Source: Robertmurraya sp047302285 (lineage in GTDB: Bacteria; Bacillota; Bacilli; Bacillales; Cytobacillaceae). From it: a stretch of DNA of 64,000 nt. This document shows, in pieces, positions 35,453-45,859 of the stretch. Positions within the stretch are counted from its first letter, which is position 1; the number at the start of each line of letters is the position of its first letter. The notes under the pieces were generated by a model. The model was not told the DNA's origin. It saw nothing but the letters and a program-made list of their open reading frames with translations, and did no database searches. Location: NCBI RefSeq assembly GCF_047302285.1, contig NZ_CP154845.1:744001-808000 (forward strand), in the 5' to 3' direction. Made by a program: the position numbers and the translations under genes.

Positions 35453-36040
35453 GTGAATTTTAATCTTAAAAGGGTTCTATACTCTTTAGTTGTTGCATTG
35501 CTACTGTCTTCTACAATCCTAACATCTTCGGTATTTGCACACTCAGCTTCCTCCTGTAATTCAGGAAGTGAAAGTAGCGGTTGGAAAGTTAATTGTACAA
35601 GCACTCATGGCCATTTAGGTACGAGTTCTACAACCTATCAGTATTCTCCAACTTTAACTCAGCAATACAAAAACTACACTAGTACAGGTGCGTCTAGATG
35701 GAATAACACTGGCATAGTAAACATCAGCCAATCTAGTTCATCAGGGAATATAATCTATCAACATAGCGACCCCAACACAAGTACAGTAGCTTATGTAACA
35801 AGTCAAACTTTTAACAACCATAAAAGCAGTTGGTTTATGAGCTATAACCATAGTAAAATGAACGGTAGAACATCAGCTGCCAATAATGGAACTGCAACTC
35901 ATGAATTTGGACATAGTATCGGTATAGCTGATCTATACAATAGTAGTAATAAAAATAAGATTATGTATGGTTATGAGGATCGTACTGTTACAGTGCCTCA
36001 AACAGCGGATAAAACCGGTGCAAGAGAGGCTATCAAATAA
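35453..36040 (+). CDS. Secreted matrixin-like zinc metalloprotease
   Basis: A 195-residue exported protease. A signal peptide (about 1-28, ending SSVFA-HS) precedes a Ser/Thr/Asn-rich domain and the zinc site HEFGHSIGIAD (His150, Glu151, His154, third ligand Asp160), with the Met-turn IMYG at about 170. This HExxHxxGxxD form is typical of small bacterial metzincins. GTG at 35453 is preferred because GAGGTG lies 6 bases upstream; an in-frame GTG at 35444 is within that site. It is coupled to the lipoprotein gene before it. Target proteins are unknown. Confidence 0.8.
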   Translation: MNFNLKRVLYSLVVALLLSSTILTSSVFAHSASSCNSGSESSGWKVNCTSTHGHLGTSSTTYQYSPTLTQQYKNYTSTGASRWNNTGIVNISQSSSSGNIIYQHSDPNTSTVAYVTSQTFNNHKSSWFMSYNHSKMNGRTSAANNGTATHEFGHSIGIADLYNSSNKNKIMYGYEDRTVTVPQTADKTGAREAIK

Positions 36041-36474
36041 ATTCCCAGTAAATAATCAGTATGATTACCTATGGTTAAATTTTATAATATGACTTCTTTG
36101 TCTGCTATATTAATCAATATTCAATAATACTGAAACAACTACATCAGAAACGTTGAATTAGTGGATAATCTTGAAACTACGACTTACAAAAAAACAAACC
36201 ATTAATTCATCGTTTCTTATGAAAGGACTTTACATTACTACTCCTGCACAATCCAAATTATGAATAGAAGTGCATATGAAAAAATAATAAAGAATGTATA
36301 TGAATATCTTATTAAGGATTGGCCGTATATAATGGGCAGTTGGAAGAAGAAACGGATCGAGTTTTGCAGTTGATTCTTTCATCTGTATAAATGTCAACTA
36401 TCAAATGTACATTTTTGATCCAAGTAGGATTAGATGCTCCCCCCAACCTATCTACGGATGGGGGAGCATATTAC
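36041..36474. other. Gap without gene
   Basis: AT-rich, with no supported gene. A TGTACA at about 36407 may mark the outer edge of the IS21-type relic that follows; another TGTACA lies near 36821 on its far side. Confidence 0.35.
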
Positions 36475-36819
36475 TCAAAGGGTAGTACTCGTAGCTGGCC
36501 ATAGGACTCGTTTATAATAAAATTTCTGATTAGATTTTTCTGAGAGAAGCACGGCTATGACTTCGTAGTATTCATCAATTTTAGACCTTCGGTTCCGGCT
36601 CTTTTTCGGCTCATAACCTTGTAGATATTTATCAACTGTCCTCCGATCCACACCCATATCACGAGCTAATTGACTCTTATTGATTTTCATTTTTAGACTC
36701 TCCATCAACAAATTAAATTTAGGTAAATCTTCAAGACTCGTAACTTCGATTTCTGTATTTACATTAATTTGCATGTGCATAATATTCCACCTCAAAAATA
36801 TTATGCAGCTAACCATCAA
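36475..36819 (-). pseudogene. IS21-family IstA fragment
   Basis: The minus strand keeps about 95 residues of an IS21-type transposase N-terminus: an introductory segment, then the helix-turn-helix INKSQLARDMGVDRRTVDKY with LQGYEPKKSRNRRSKIDEYY. The frame then runs into unrelated sequence near KFYYKRVLW and stops, so the catalytic domain and IstB are gone. It is an IS relic inside the cargo. Confidence 0.75.
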
Positions 36820-36954
36820 AACTGTACATCCTTAAACCATCGTTTCTGTACACTCTTAAGTTAGCATTTAAACACAAGAAGGGAAAACTTACTCTGATGC
36901 TTATGAAGTATTTAAACGGACTTCTAGACGGTGTCCTTCGCTACGAGAAAAGGG

Positions 36955-37252
36955 AAAGGAAACAATCCCTTATGGTAGTGTCTCTTTATTAAAGCACAAG
37001 CCTGAATGGGACTTAGATCGTGTGTATGGTGCTTTAGGAGAAGCTTTCTTGATTCAATACGGAAAAGTGGATATGGCGAAGATCGATGAATTAATTTTAC
37101 AAGGGGTTATCCCAAAGTCGATTGTATCTGACCACCGTATTTTAAAAGATATTCGCTTAGATTTTGTGAACATGGATTTAGTAAGTCAAGAAAAATCCAT
37201 GCAGTATTTCCGCAATAAGCAAATTCAAACGAATTTAAAGAGATTTGCCTAA
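36955..37252 (+). pseudogene. Gene fragment of unknown family
   Basis: An open stretch reads KETIPYGSVSLLKHKPEWDL followed by DRVYGALGEAFLIQYGKVDM and runs to TAA at 37250-37252. No start with a ribosome site is visible, and upstream codons are frameshifted. It looks like the C-terminal part of a decayed gene. It may derive from the same lost mobile element as the debris near 45.2 kb, but this is a guess. Confidence 0.45.
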
Positions 37253-37945
37253 GTATCCATAACAGGATATCGAGAGAGTGAATTAGATAAAAGGGAATTA
37301 TGATACGATGAATAGCCCATTTATCAAAAGAGTGTAGAACATTAATAGAAAAGTACTCACGAACAAGAATAGTTGATCCTAGATAACCACTTTTTGCATG
37401 TCATACATAGAAATGTCTAACTACAGTATCATTGCGAAGATTACTTAAGGGGTGATGAAGTAACACGAATTAAAAAATATTACTTCCAAGTGTGTAGAAA
37501 TACCTTTAGGAAAAATATGATGGAAAAAAGGAGCACCACTGAATTTATAGTAATACAAATCAGACAGTAATTAATTTTAATTGAGCTTAATTAAATATAA
37601 CTAGGTGTTTCTGTTATTTCTAGAACTGATACCATTTTTTCTTATTTCTTAGGCTGCAACTACTAGCAGTTTTACTTCCTATTTTATTTATTACTTTGCT
37701 AAAAAATGTTTCTTAAAGCGAAAAAGTCTAGAGTGAAAATGGAAGGAAACCCTGGGTTTCCTTCTATTCCACACAATAATCAACTATAAAGTTTACAGAC
37801 TTTATGTAACTAGCAGGTATTAGCTAATATAATCACTCCTATCGGAAGTTACTTAAAATACACAAGACGAAAATTTTCTGCGTCTGGTTTTTTTCTCCTT
37901 TTCGTATTCGGTCAAAAATGGGAGTAATTTATACACTTTTTCAAT
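37253..37945. other. Gap without gene, with hairpins
   Basis: A 693-base stretch with no supported gene. GAAGGAAAC (37742-37750) and GTTTCCTTC (37756-37764) form a perfect hairpin. Another stem AGACG/CGTCT followed by seven T lies near 37866-37895. The second may act as a terminator for plus-strand reading. Confidence 0.4.
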
Positions 37946-38593
37946 TCAATTCAATTTCAGTGTTTGTTGTCCTAAGTTCATTAATTCTCGATCGTGTGTA
38001 ACTAAAATGACACTGGTACCGTCTGTATTCAAATCTACCAAGAGTTGAATGACTTCATCACGACTTTTTTCATCAAGATTACCTGTTGGTTCATCACATA
38101 TTAATAGTTTTGGGTTGTTTATAAGTGCTCTTGCAATCGCTATTCTTTGCTTCTCTCCTCCTGAAAGTTGTGATGGGAAATGTTCTACTCTATGAGATAA
38201 ATTTACCTTCTCTAATAAATGAAGCGCTTTTTCTTTAACCTTATTTTTGTCTTCAAAAGGTAATAAAGGGAGCATTACATTTAACAAACAATTAAATTGA
38301 GGAAATAATTTAAAATCTTGATAGATAAAACCTATATACTTCTGGCGATAACCTTGTAGTTCATCATCATTTGATGCACTTATACTTATATTGTTAAATT
38401 GGATCTGACTCCCTTTATCTGGAGAAAGAAGACCAGCTAAGCATTGTAGCAATGTCGTTTTACCTGAGCCTGATCGACCTATAATGGTTAGCCACTCACC
38501 TTCATCTAGAGTAAACTTAATATCCTTTAAAATTCGTAATTCTCCACCAACTGTTTCATATGTTTTATTTAGATTCACCACGTTTAATAACAA
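37946..38593 (-). CDS. ABC transporter ATPase, LolD/MacB type
   Basis: A 215-residue ATPase. Walker A is GRSGSGKTT (about 38-46), the Q-loop YQDFKLF, signature LSGGEKQRIAIARAL, Walker B LLICDEPTGNLD, and the switch His in VTHDRE. The form is that of ATPases pairing with FtsX-like permeases. It starts one base after the permease stop, so they are coupled. With the permease and a small secreted protein it forms a three-gene unit, likely for export of, or protection from, a peptide or lipoprotein. Confidence 0.88.
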   Translation of the reverse strand: MLLNVVNLNKTYETVGGELRILKDIKFTLDEGEWLTIIGRSGSGKTTLLQCLAGLLSPDKGSQIQFNNISISASNDDELQGYRQKYIGFIYQDFKLFPQFNCLLNVMLPLLPFEDKNKVKEKALHLLEKVNLSHRVEHFPSQLSGGEKQRIAIARALINNPKLLICDEPTGNLDEKSRDEVIQLLVDLNTDGTSVILVTHDRELMNLGQQTLKLN

Positions 38594-38594
38594 T

Positions 38595-41120
38595 TTAGCT
38601 CACCTTCTTATATCCAAAATTTATTGACTTATGGAGGACATTGGAGAGTACAATCAGAGAAACCAATAAAATTATGCTAAAAAGGATGGCAACAATTCCA
38701 GCTACCCATAATAGTGAATCTACCACGTTACCAAATAATATTAGATAACTGAATACACTGATGAGTGCACCAATGAAAACAGATACCCCTGACCATAGTG
38801 CTATTTCCTTTAAATAAAAATTGATCAACTGTTTTTTACTCCATCCTATATGGTGGAAGGTGGTTATTTCATCTGAACGTTGCTGCCATAGGGAAAGTAG
38901 CGACTCTATTAAGGTTAGAATGGTTAATAGATATAGAAAGATTAGTAAAATAGTATAAAACCATTCCATTTGTCCATGAACATAGATACCCAATGTAGTT
39001 TGGGTAGTTTGTTTTTCTTGCTGTGTCATTACTAATGTTAAAAATATTGAGACAACCGTCATCAAACTGATTTGGAACATTGAAAAAGTGATTTGGTGAC
39101 GATAATACCAAGCGTTTTGCCATGTAACTGTCCCTGTTCCTATAGGAGAGTGCTCTAGTTTTACATTTGCTAAGGAAAATTTCCTAATTATAGGTATAAG
39201 TAAGCAAACGATACTAAAAATAATCACTAAACTAATAATCAATAGAGATTCTTTCAGGATATAACTAGCTACTAATAAAATAGTAAAAGCAAATATAAAT
39301 GGAACACCTAGTAGTAAAGACCATTCGTTAAAGCGTAGCTTTTTAATGTGCTCTTTTTTCCATCCTAAACTCATTAGAAGAGATTCATCATTTCGACGGG
39401 ATTTAATCAAATTTGAGAAACTAAAGATTACATAGACAAGACTAACGATTGCAAACAAACTAACTAAAATAATTTTAATAATATCCCAGCTTTTTAGTAT
39501 TGTGTCTGCCGCACCCAAAGTTGTCCAAGGTTGAATAACCTCACCGATTCCTTCTACGTTAATTGTCAACAATTGATTGGATGCACCTGCAACAATATCA
39601 ACGGTAAATCCTTCTGATTCAAATTCTGCTGCCATATTTTTGATCTTATCGGCGGCTGCCTTGTCATATCCTTCAATATCAGCTACTCTGACACGGATGG
39701 CATCGATAGGTGTATCACTTTTCAAACGTTCAGCCCAATTTAGAGAAATGAGTCCATGCGCAGGGGTTGTAATAAAACTCCCCGGTAATGATGTAGGGTG
39801 TAAAAGAGTTTTGGTATCTTTAGCTAAGTAGGTAGAGTGTATTCCATATATACCTAATGGAGACGAAGCAAGCTCTTCCTCGTTGAGATCTACTTCAAAA
39901 TAACCAACGTGATTAAAGTAAATTCCCTCTCCATCTATCACATTAGGACCGTCGGTTACAAAGTTTGTTTTTTCTTGTATTTCTCGATAAAGAGGTATAC
40001 CTGACTCTTGTTCTTTTCCAGTTTGTTTGATAGATATTTTACTGTCTGATAACTGATAATTTACTGCCCCGACGCTGTAATAGGTTTTTTGACTTCCAGA
40101 GTCAATAATGCCCCACATTTCTTTATCTACAGGATGATCCTCATAGTTCAATAAATGGTATTCCTCATTCGCATATAAATAATTATCATAGAATGGAGAT
40201 ATAGTATCCGAGAAGTCTAGTTCGTACTTTTCTGTAGATGTAGATTCTATTTCCGCCAATTCCTTCATTAATTGAATATGTAAATCTTTATCCCTATAAG
40301 GTAGACCTTCGAAACCAAGTCCATTCTCTGGATCGATCCTATATTTGTTTTTTAGCTGTTGAATATCGTCCTCACTAAGCTGAATATTTTCAATTTGTAC
40401 AAAAGCTTTTAATGGAACCTGTGCATCCTTCAATCCCAGAATCGGAACTTCATCAAAATCGGGATTTAACCCTGAAGAACTCAAATCTATTTTCGAGTAA
40501 TCTTCACCAGTTAGTTTTCCTTCTTCTTCGGCATCTATTGCTACGACTTGGTGATAAGTCAGCGGAAATAGAAATGAGGGATATTCACCCCTAAAAATAT
40601 TGACTAGAGATTCATCTGTTATAGTTGAATATTTTGAAAAAGGATTTTGATCTAAGAATGAATAGGCTGTATACGTATCCCCTAAATCAAAATTATTGAC
40701 TCCGTCCGTAGTCAAATATTTTACAGTGTATCTGATTGATTCATTTCTTTCTGGTAATGAGTAGTTAATTGCACTGGCTGTATATAAACCAATAGCCGCA
40801 ACTGGTGCTGCAACCTCAATATCTTTTCGGTTCTTAATTCTCTCCCACTGTTCAATAGATATTCCACCATCTCCAACACCTAAATAATTCTCTTCTACTA
40901 ATCCCAATTCATCTTCAATAGATGTGTGGCTTTTCCCAGGGCGTAGTAAAATATCGAAGCTTCCTCTGGAAAAATCGTAAATATCCTGCTGAATAGTTTT
41001 ATTTGCAGAATTTAATGAAGAGATAGAACAAGACAATAAAATATAAATGATTAATAACAAGGAGATCATTTGAAATTTTTCTCTTTTTTTAGATAGACTG
41101 ATAGTGATTTTCAAAAGCAT
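38595..41120 (-). CDS. FtsX-like ABC permease, 841 residues
   Basis: A large permease with one N-terminal membrane helix (about 17-37), a long extracellular domain (about 40-520), then clusters of helices at about 545-690 and 735-830. This resembles MacB/FtsX-type mechanotransmission permeases in Gram-positive peptide systems. The extracellular domain is rich in acidic residues (NPDFDEVPILGLKD, DLNEEELASSP). Such transporters do not always pump; some shed membrane-bound peptides or transmit a signal. It follows the secreted-protein gene by about 65 bases. Confidence 0.82.
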   Translation of the reverse strand: MLLKITISLSKKREKFQMISLLLIIYILLSCSISSLNSANKTIQQDIYDFSRGSFDILLRPGKSHTSIEDELGLVEENYLGVGDGGISIEQWERIKNRKDIEVAAPVAAIGLYTASAINYSLPERNESIRYTVKYLTTDGVNNFDLGDTYTAYSFLDQNPFSKYSTITDESLVNIFRGEYPSFLFPLTYHQVVAIDAEEEGKLTGEDYSKIDLSSSGLNPDFDEVPILGLKDAQVPLKAFVQIENIQLSEDDIQQLKNKYRIDPENGLGFEGLPYRDKDLHIQLMKELAEIESTSTEKYELDFSDTISPFYDNYLYANEEYHLLNYEDHPVDKEMWGIIDSGSQKTYYSVGAVNYQLSDSKISIKQTGKEQESGIPLYREIQEKTNFVTDGPNVIDGEGIYFNHVGYFEVDLNEEELASSPLGIYGIHSTYLAKDTKTLLHPTSLPGSFITTPAHGLISLNWAERLKSDTPIDAIRVRVADIEGYDKAAADKIKNMAAEFESEGFTVDIVAGASNQLLTINVEGIGEVIQPWTTLGAADTILKSWDIIKIILVSLFAIVSLVYVIFSFSNLIKSRRNDESLLMSLGWKKEHIKKLRFNEWSLLLGVPFIFAFTILLVASYILKESLLIISLVIIFSIVCLLIPIIRKFSLANVKLEHSPIGTGTVTWQNAWYYRHQITFSMFQISLMTVVSIFLTLVMTQQEKQTTQTTLGIYVHGQMEWFYTILLIFLYLLTILTLIESLLSLWQQRSDEITTFHHIGWSKKQLINFYLKEIALWSGVSVFIGALISVFSYLILFGNVVDSLLWVAGIVAILFSIILLVSLIVLSNVLHKSINFGYKKVS

Positions 41121-41184
41121 TCACCTCAATTATAATACTCCGATCCAATTTGGATCGGAGTAACGATTGACTATCGTATTTGTA

Positions 41185-41595
41185 TTACCATGCATTTACA
41201 ATTACGGTTTTAGTTACTAAACTTGAAATATTTAATTGATCTGCAGTTTGAGCAGTTGCACTATAAGGCTTTGAATAATCATAAGCTTTGTACGTATAGT
41301 AGAAAGTTCTACTTTGCTCTGAACCTCTCCCATCATAACGCTGTCTTGTAGTTCCATCACCTGGGTTAAAATAAAAAACATGAGGTCCAGAAGTTGACGT
41401 TGTACCTACCTTAAAAGGATACTGACTACCACCTATTATAGGATTTGTAGGTATAGTAAAAATAGCTGTAGGAACTGCTGCCACACCATATTCTGTACTG
41501 TTTTTTGAATCACCTTCACTTGCCAATGTACTTACAGTAAACATTAGAAATAAACTAAATACTACTGCTAAACTAGTAAACAACTTCTTCTTCAT
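41185..41595 (-). CDS. Small secreted protein linked to the ABC transporter
   Basis: A 136-residue exported protein with a signal peptide (MKKKLFTSLAVVFSLFLMFT, cleavage near TLAS-EG). The mature part of about 110 residues is rich in Thr, Ser, Tyr and Gly and has no cysteine, suggesting a beta-rich fold. ATG at 41595 is preferred because AAGGAG lies 8 bases upstream; the frame is open ten codons further. It heads the three-gene unit with permease and ATPase. It could be an antagonistic peptide precursor or a substrate-binding part; I cannot decide. Confidence 0.65.
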   Translation of the reverse strand: MKKKLFTSLAVVFSLFLMFTVSTLASEGDSKNSTEYGVAAVPTAIFTIPTNPIIGGSQYPFKVGTTSTSGPHVFYFNPGDGTTRQRYDGRGSEQSRTFYYTYKAYDYSKPYSATAQTADQLNISSLVTKTVIVNAW

Positions 41596-41839
41596 CAAAA
41601 CATCTCCTTTTTTATTAATAACCAATTTTATCCTATTACAAATTTAGTATAAAAAAATGGGAATATTTTGTCAACTTATTTTTTGATTTTATCGAATTTT
41701 GTAAATAAAAAGATTTTAAATCGCGATTAGGAAAGCAAATTCAAGATACGTATATCAAATAAATCATCAATTAGCACTGGCTACGTTTGAAAATGACGGT
41801 ATCTACTATCAAGCGAATTAAGTATTAAACAATTCTTAT

Positions 41840-41879
41840 CCATTTAAAAAGTCGCAGAAATCTGCGACTTTTTAAATGG
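41840..41879. terminator. Bidirectional terminator
   Basis: A perfect palindrome: CCATTTAAAAAGTCGCAGA (41840-41858) and its complement (41861-41879) with a two-base centre. Both sides give stem plus T-run, so it can end transcripts from either direction, though genes on both flanks point away from it. Confidence 0.8.
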
Positions 41880-42013
41880 ATATTCGATTAGGCGTATAAT
41901 TATTTTTTTAATATTCAGGTATCAAAGTTATCATTATATTTTTTCTTTTATATAAATTTAGCAACCAAGGGATACTAAAATGCTGTAACACAGTGAATGG
42001 GGGAAGAGATTTA

Positions 42014-42838
42014 ATGCGATTATGTGCTTATTGCAAGGAACCTAAACAATTAACAAAGGAACACGTTTTCCCTAGTGCACTAATTGAATTATTTCCTGAA
42101 TCTAAATATGTTTATTTTGGACAAGATAAAATAATTGAGTTAGGCACAGAAAAACATGTAGTAAAAGATGTTTGTCAAGTTTGTAATAATGAACGATTAC
42201 AAGAATTGGATTCAATTGGTACGAATTTTATTAAGGAATACTTTTTATCAAAAATTCATCCAAATACAAACCTAACAGTAGAATACGATTTCATGGCTTT
42301 ATCGAAGTGGGTAATGAAAATTATTTACAACTCCAACCGACAATTCAAGAAAGCTGCTCATCCATGGTTTGAAGAAAATTCTAAGTTCATTGTCGGACTA
42401 AATAGTGAATCGTCTTTAAAGTATTCTCTATTTTTAGCCTTCTTTGTCGATCTTGCTCCTATTTCAGGGATGTATCCTGACAAACCATTTGAAGTGATTA
42501 TGAATCCAACATGTGTCCTGAGTGAGAAGCTAGCACCTCCATTTGATATGTTTCTTATTCCACAAGAAGAATTCCATTACTTATTACAAATAGGAAATGC
42601 AATATTCTTACTCATTGTTTGGAATGAAGCAACTTCAGTTGATGAAAAGATAAATCTTGAAGAAGAGATACAAGAAAAATTCCCCTACAGTGTATTATCT
42701 CCTGGTAATGTTGCTGCAGTGATTGCTCGAGGTAGTGATTGCATAAATTGTGGTAATATGTTTTTAATACACGGTAGAAAAAGACAATTAGCTGCGGATT
42801 TATTTCAAAAAACAGGGTTTAAAGTTAACTTTAAGTAG
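42014..42838 (+). CDS. HNH-like zinc nuclease
   Basis: A 274-residue protein. The N-terminal part has an HNH-type zinc layout: CAYCKEP, then EHVFPSAL (catalytic His), then DVCQVCNNERLQELD. A large helical C-terminal region (about 90-274) follows, with another CINCGN pair near the end. ATG at 42014 is preferred since GGGGGAAGAG lies about 7 bases upstream; an ATG seven codons earlier overlaps that site. The next gene starts 8 bases after its stop, so they form a two-gene unit, most likely a defence system. Confidence 0.7.
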   Translation: MRLCAYCKEPKQLTKEHVFPSALIELFPESKYVYFGQDKIIELGTEKHVVKDVCQVCNNERLQELDSIGTNFIKEYFLSKIHPNTNLTVEYDFMALSKWVMKIIYNSNRQFKKAAHPWFEENSKFIVGLNSESSLKYSLFLAFFVDLAPISGMYPDKPFEVIMNPTCVLSEKLAPPFDMFLIPQEEFHYLLQIGNAIFLLIVWNEATSVDEKINLEEEIQEKFPYSVLSPGNVAAVIARGSDCINCGNMFLIHGRKRQLAADLFQKTGFKVNFK

Positions 42839-42846
42839 AACAACAG

Positions 42847-44004
42847 GTGGTGGTGAGACCAGTGGAGGACATTAGCGAGAAGTTATTCGTAACTACAATG
42901 AGCAGTACAAAGCTACATCCGAATTTTAAATATATTGCTAAAGAAAGGGATCCCTATTTAAAGGAAGTGCTTAAAGGGTGGGCTCAAGGCTTTATAGATA
43001 GGGATAAAAAGTTCATTAATGAATTTCAAACAACATTTAACTCCTCTTTTTGGGAATTATATTTATTTGCTGTATTAAAAAAATTAGGACTAAAAGTAAA
43101 TTTAGAACTTGATCGTCCAGATTTTGTCATTGAAGGTGAAAAAGGTTTCTGCATTGAGGCAACGATTGCTTCTAATGCCGAAGGCATGACGCCTGAATGG
43201 GAGAAATTATTTACTGAAGAAGAATTTAAAAAATGGACTGTAGAAAAAGTTGTAAATAATGCAACAATAAGGCTCGCTAATGCTTTTGTTACCAAATCGC
43301 AAAAGTATTTAAAATCTTATATAAAGCTAAATCAAACTAAAGATAGACCATTTGTTATTGCAATTGCACCATTTGATTCGCCATATTTCTTTATTCAAAA
43401 TCTTCAGCCGATAATTAGAGTATTATACGGATTCGACCGATTTATTGCAATCGATTGGGATGAACACAATAGAGACTTATTTGACAGTGTTTTTATCGAA
43501 GAGATTGATAAGAGTAATGCTTCTAAGGTGCCGCTTGGGTATTTTACTAATCCTAATCATTCACATGTCAGTGCTGTAATATTTAGTAATGTAGCAACAG
43601 CTAGTAAGGCTAGGGTATTAAGTAATGATCAAAGGGTAACAATTGTTTCGTACCAAAAATATAATGATTATGGTACACAACCTACGATTGAACATAAGGA
43701 AAAATCTCAATATAAAGAAGACTTACTGGATGGTCTAATCGTCTTCCATAATCCGTATGCAGATATACCATTTAATGTGGAAGAATTTTATCATGAATGC
43801 ATCGGGCACTATGACTTTGATGTGGAAGAAAAGAAGTTTATTACCGATATTCCGCATGGTTTTTTATATCAAAGGCAGGTCCGAGTAATGAATGCTCCTC
43901 ATTTTTCTAAAAACCAATTAAAAAAATATCGGGAAACAATTATTCAGCAATTAAGACTGGGAGATATAGTTCCAAAAGTTAATTTTCCGAAGTTTCATGA
44001 GTAA
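42847..44004 (+). CDS. Possible PD-(D/E)XK-fold protein coupled to the HNH gene
   Basis: A 385-residue protein. The segment around residues 68-108 looks like a restriction-fold core: Glu70 in FWELYLF, Asp92 in DRPDFVI, and FCIEAT at 102-106, where the usual Lys is Thr. The fold may thus be inactive or use another residue. The remainder (FVIAIAPFDSPYFFIQNLQP, then NPYADIPF) is unfamiliar. The start is unclear: GTG codons occur at 42847, 42850, 42853 and 42862, the last with AGGTGG upstream. It is only 8 bases after the HNH gene. Confidence 0.62.
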   Translation: MVVRPVEDISEKLFVTTMSSTKLHPNFKYIAKERDPYLKEVLKGWAQGFIDRDKKFINEFQTTFNSSFWELYLFAVLKKLGLKVNLELDRPDFVIEGEKGFCIEATIASNAEGMTPEWEKLFTEEEFKKWTVEKVVNNATIRLANAFVTKSQKYLKSYIKLNQTKDRPFVIAIAPFDSPYFFIQNLQPIIRVLYGFDRFIAIDWDEHNRDLFDSVFIEEIDKSNASKVPLGYFTNPNHSHVSAVIFSNVATASKARVLSNDQRVTIVSYQKYNDYGTQPTIEHKEKSQYKEDLLDGLIVFHNPYADIPFNVEEFYHECIGHYDFDVEEKKFITDIPHGFLYQRQVRVMNAPHFSKNQLKKYRETIIQQLRLGDIVPKVNFPKFHE

Positions 44005-45410
44005 ATAATTTACATGAAAAGAGCAGAAACAAAATAATGAGCGATAAAAAAATATAGGAAAAATTCATATCTGAGATTGAACAAATATTAGATTTTATTC
44101 ATACCCCTGATTTAACAAATGGTCTCATTACATTAGAATTGTTGGTGAATTAGAGCATTTCTATGATGTTTGGACAAGTCCTACCAGACAATTCAGCAAA
44201 AAGACATTAGAAAAATCCAAGTCAGAAATATTAGAAATCAATGCACTAAAATATTGTCAAGTTATATCGAATTTAAAGAATATAATGGACTATATCAGGA
44301 AATAAACAGTGCAATAAAATCAATTGAAAATAATCCCATTAATTAATGAAAACAGAAGAAACGGATTTCCAGTGACAAGTTAAGAAATCTTCTCGAATCA
44401 AGCTTAAAAAATAGTAAAATTATAATTGAAGGATAGAGACCTGGTGGATTTACTAATGTCAAAAAGGTGAAACTTATTCATCTCCAACTATAAAAATTAC
44501 ATAACTGTTGGCGAAGTTAAAAAATGGGGGAAATATAAAACCCAACTTAAGCAATTATTAGGTTATATGATCTATTGCTCAAATTTTGGATTTACATTAT
44601 TTTTTTATAAGTACTTCATTGCAACGTTTAAAAGAAAGGATGAAGAAAATCAGTGTAGAGCTAGAAGTGGAACACTAGGGTCAACCAAAATTTAAAACCA
44701 AACATTTCGTTGAACTAGAGGATTTTAATAATACTTATGTTTCATCTCACATGGATCCAGATAATGATAAAGAATTTATTACCACATTATTGTAAATGTA
44801 AGTAAAGAAGCGCATCTCGAAGCAGCAATGCAACAAGGGATAAAAGGGAATGAGCCTCTAGAAAACTTGGTGCTTATTTCTATTAAATACTCTCCCATTT
44901 GTCTACATGGCAGAACATAGATGTTGCATCGGAAGAATATATGATGAAAGTAAAAGAGCTCTATGATAGGCTTGGAACGAAATCTAACTACTGTCGAAGT
45001 ATAGTAGTTTTTTACCATGTATTGTATACTATAACCATACTTTCTACTTTATTTTTATTTGCGACACTTTTTATTCTGTGGCTGCGGTGATGAATACATA
45101 TAGCCTTTGGGTGGAGTTTGTGACTTAGTAGCTTTTTTTCTATGCTGCTATTAGAGTAATCTATAACCCAAAGGCTTTTTTGCGTTCATTAAAAGATGAA
45201 GGTAAACCATTTTGGGAAAGGGTGTTGAAAGAATGGCGAAAAATACGTTTTAACGACGTACAGCCGAAGAAAAGAAAGAGCAAGTGGAGCATTTACTTCA
45301 TACGCTCGATGAGGGAGTTGATAATTTTCCATATGACAAACCTGAGAAGTATAAGGCCTTATGGAAATGTTAGCACTTATGCCGATTAAGTGATGATAAA
45401 TAAGTTCTAG
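44005..45410 (+). pseudogene. Decayed cargo genes
   Basis: No intact gene in about 1.4 kb. Several stretches are clearly coding in origin. Around 44490-44640 one reads VGEVKKWGKYKTQLKQLLGY, like a nuclease core (GEVKKW). Near 45250-45373 another reads RTAEEKKEQVEHLLHTLDEG and VDNFPYDKPEKYKALW before a stop, like the N-terminus of ArdC-type anti-restriction proteins. Frameshifts and stops break each. A 63-residue frame at 44899 with a C-terminal hydrophobic helix is too poorly supported to call. Confidence 0.55.
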
Positions 45411-45602
45411 ACTTTGATTAATGGATATAGTTCAGATTATATTTTGGATTAAATTTATTTATTCTACAGAGCGTACTGATTCAAAACCACTTATTAATAG
45501 GTATGCTTAGAAGCGAAGCATTTAGTCGTTTACCTTATATAGAATAAGTCCTTTTTAGTTATTCCTTTAAAGGGTAGCTTTAATGCAATAAAGAACAAAA
45601 AC

Positions 45603-45658
45603 AAAAAGACCAAAATATGCTAGTTCTTATGCATGAATTGCGTATTTTGGCTCTTTTT
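45603..45658. terminator. Bidirectional terminator
   Basis: AAAAAGACCAAAATATGC (45603-45620) pairs with GCGTATTTTGGCTCTTTTT (45640-45658) with few mismatches, A-run on one side and T-run on the other. Confidence 0.7.
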
Positions 45659-45824
45659 GAACTTGTAAAGATACTGCTATTTTAACATTTTTATTGCTAA
45701 TACAGGAAACAATTTCATCAGTTAATTGTTCATTATGTAAACTTAGTGACCATAAAAATGCCATCCAGAACAGTCAAGTAGTTGAATTTCTAAAAAAATG
45801 GGCTATTTTGTCTTTCGTGAATAA

Positions 45825-45859
45825 AAAAGCGATTAATCCATATTGGGCTAATCGCTTTT
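45825..45859 (-). terminator. Terminator of the XRE regulator
   Basis: AAAAGCGATTA (45825-45835) and TAATCGCTTTT (45849-45859) form a perfect stem overlapping the end of the regulator gene, with a T-run when read on the minus strand. Confidence 0.75.

Noticed and set aside
44899..45090. 63-residue frame with a C-terminal hydrophobic helix
   Set aside because: No ribosome site, located in clearly decayed sequence, and the helix is followed directly by the stop. Treated as debris.
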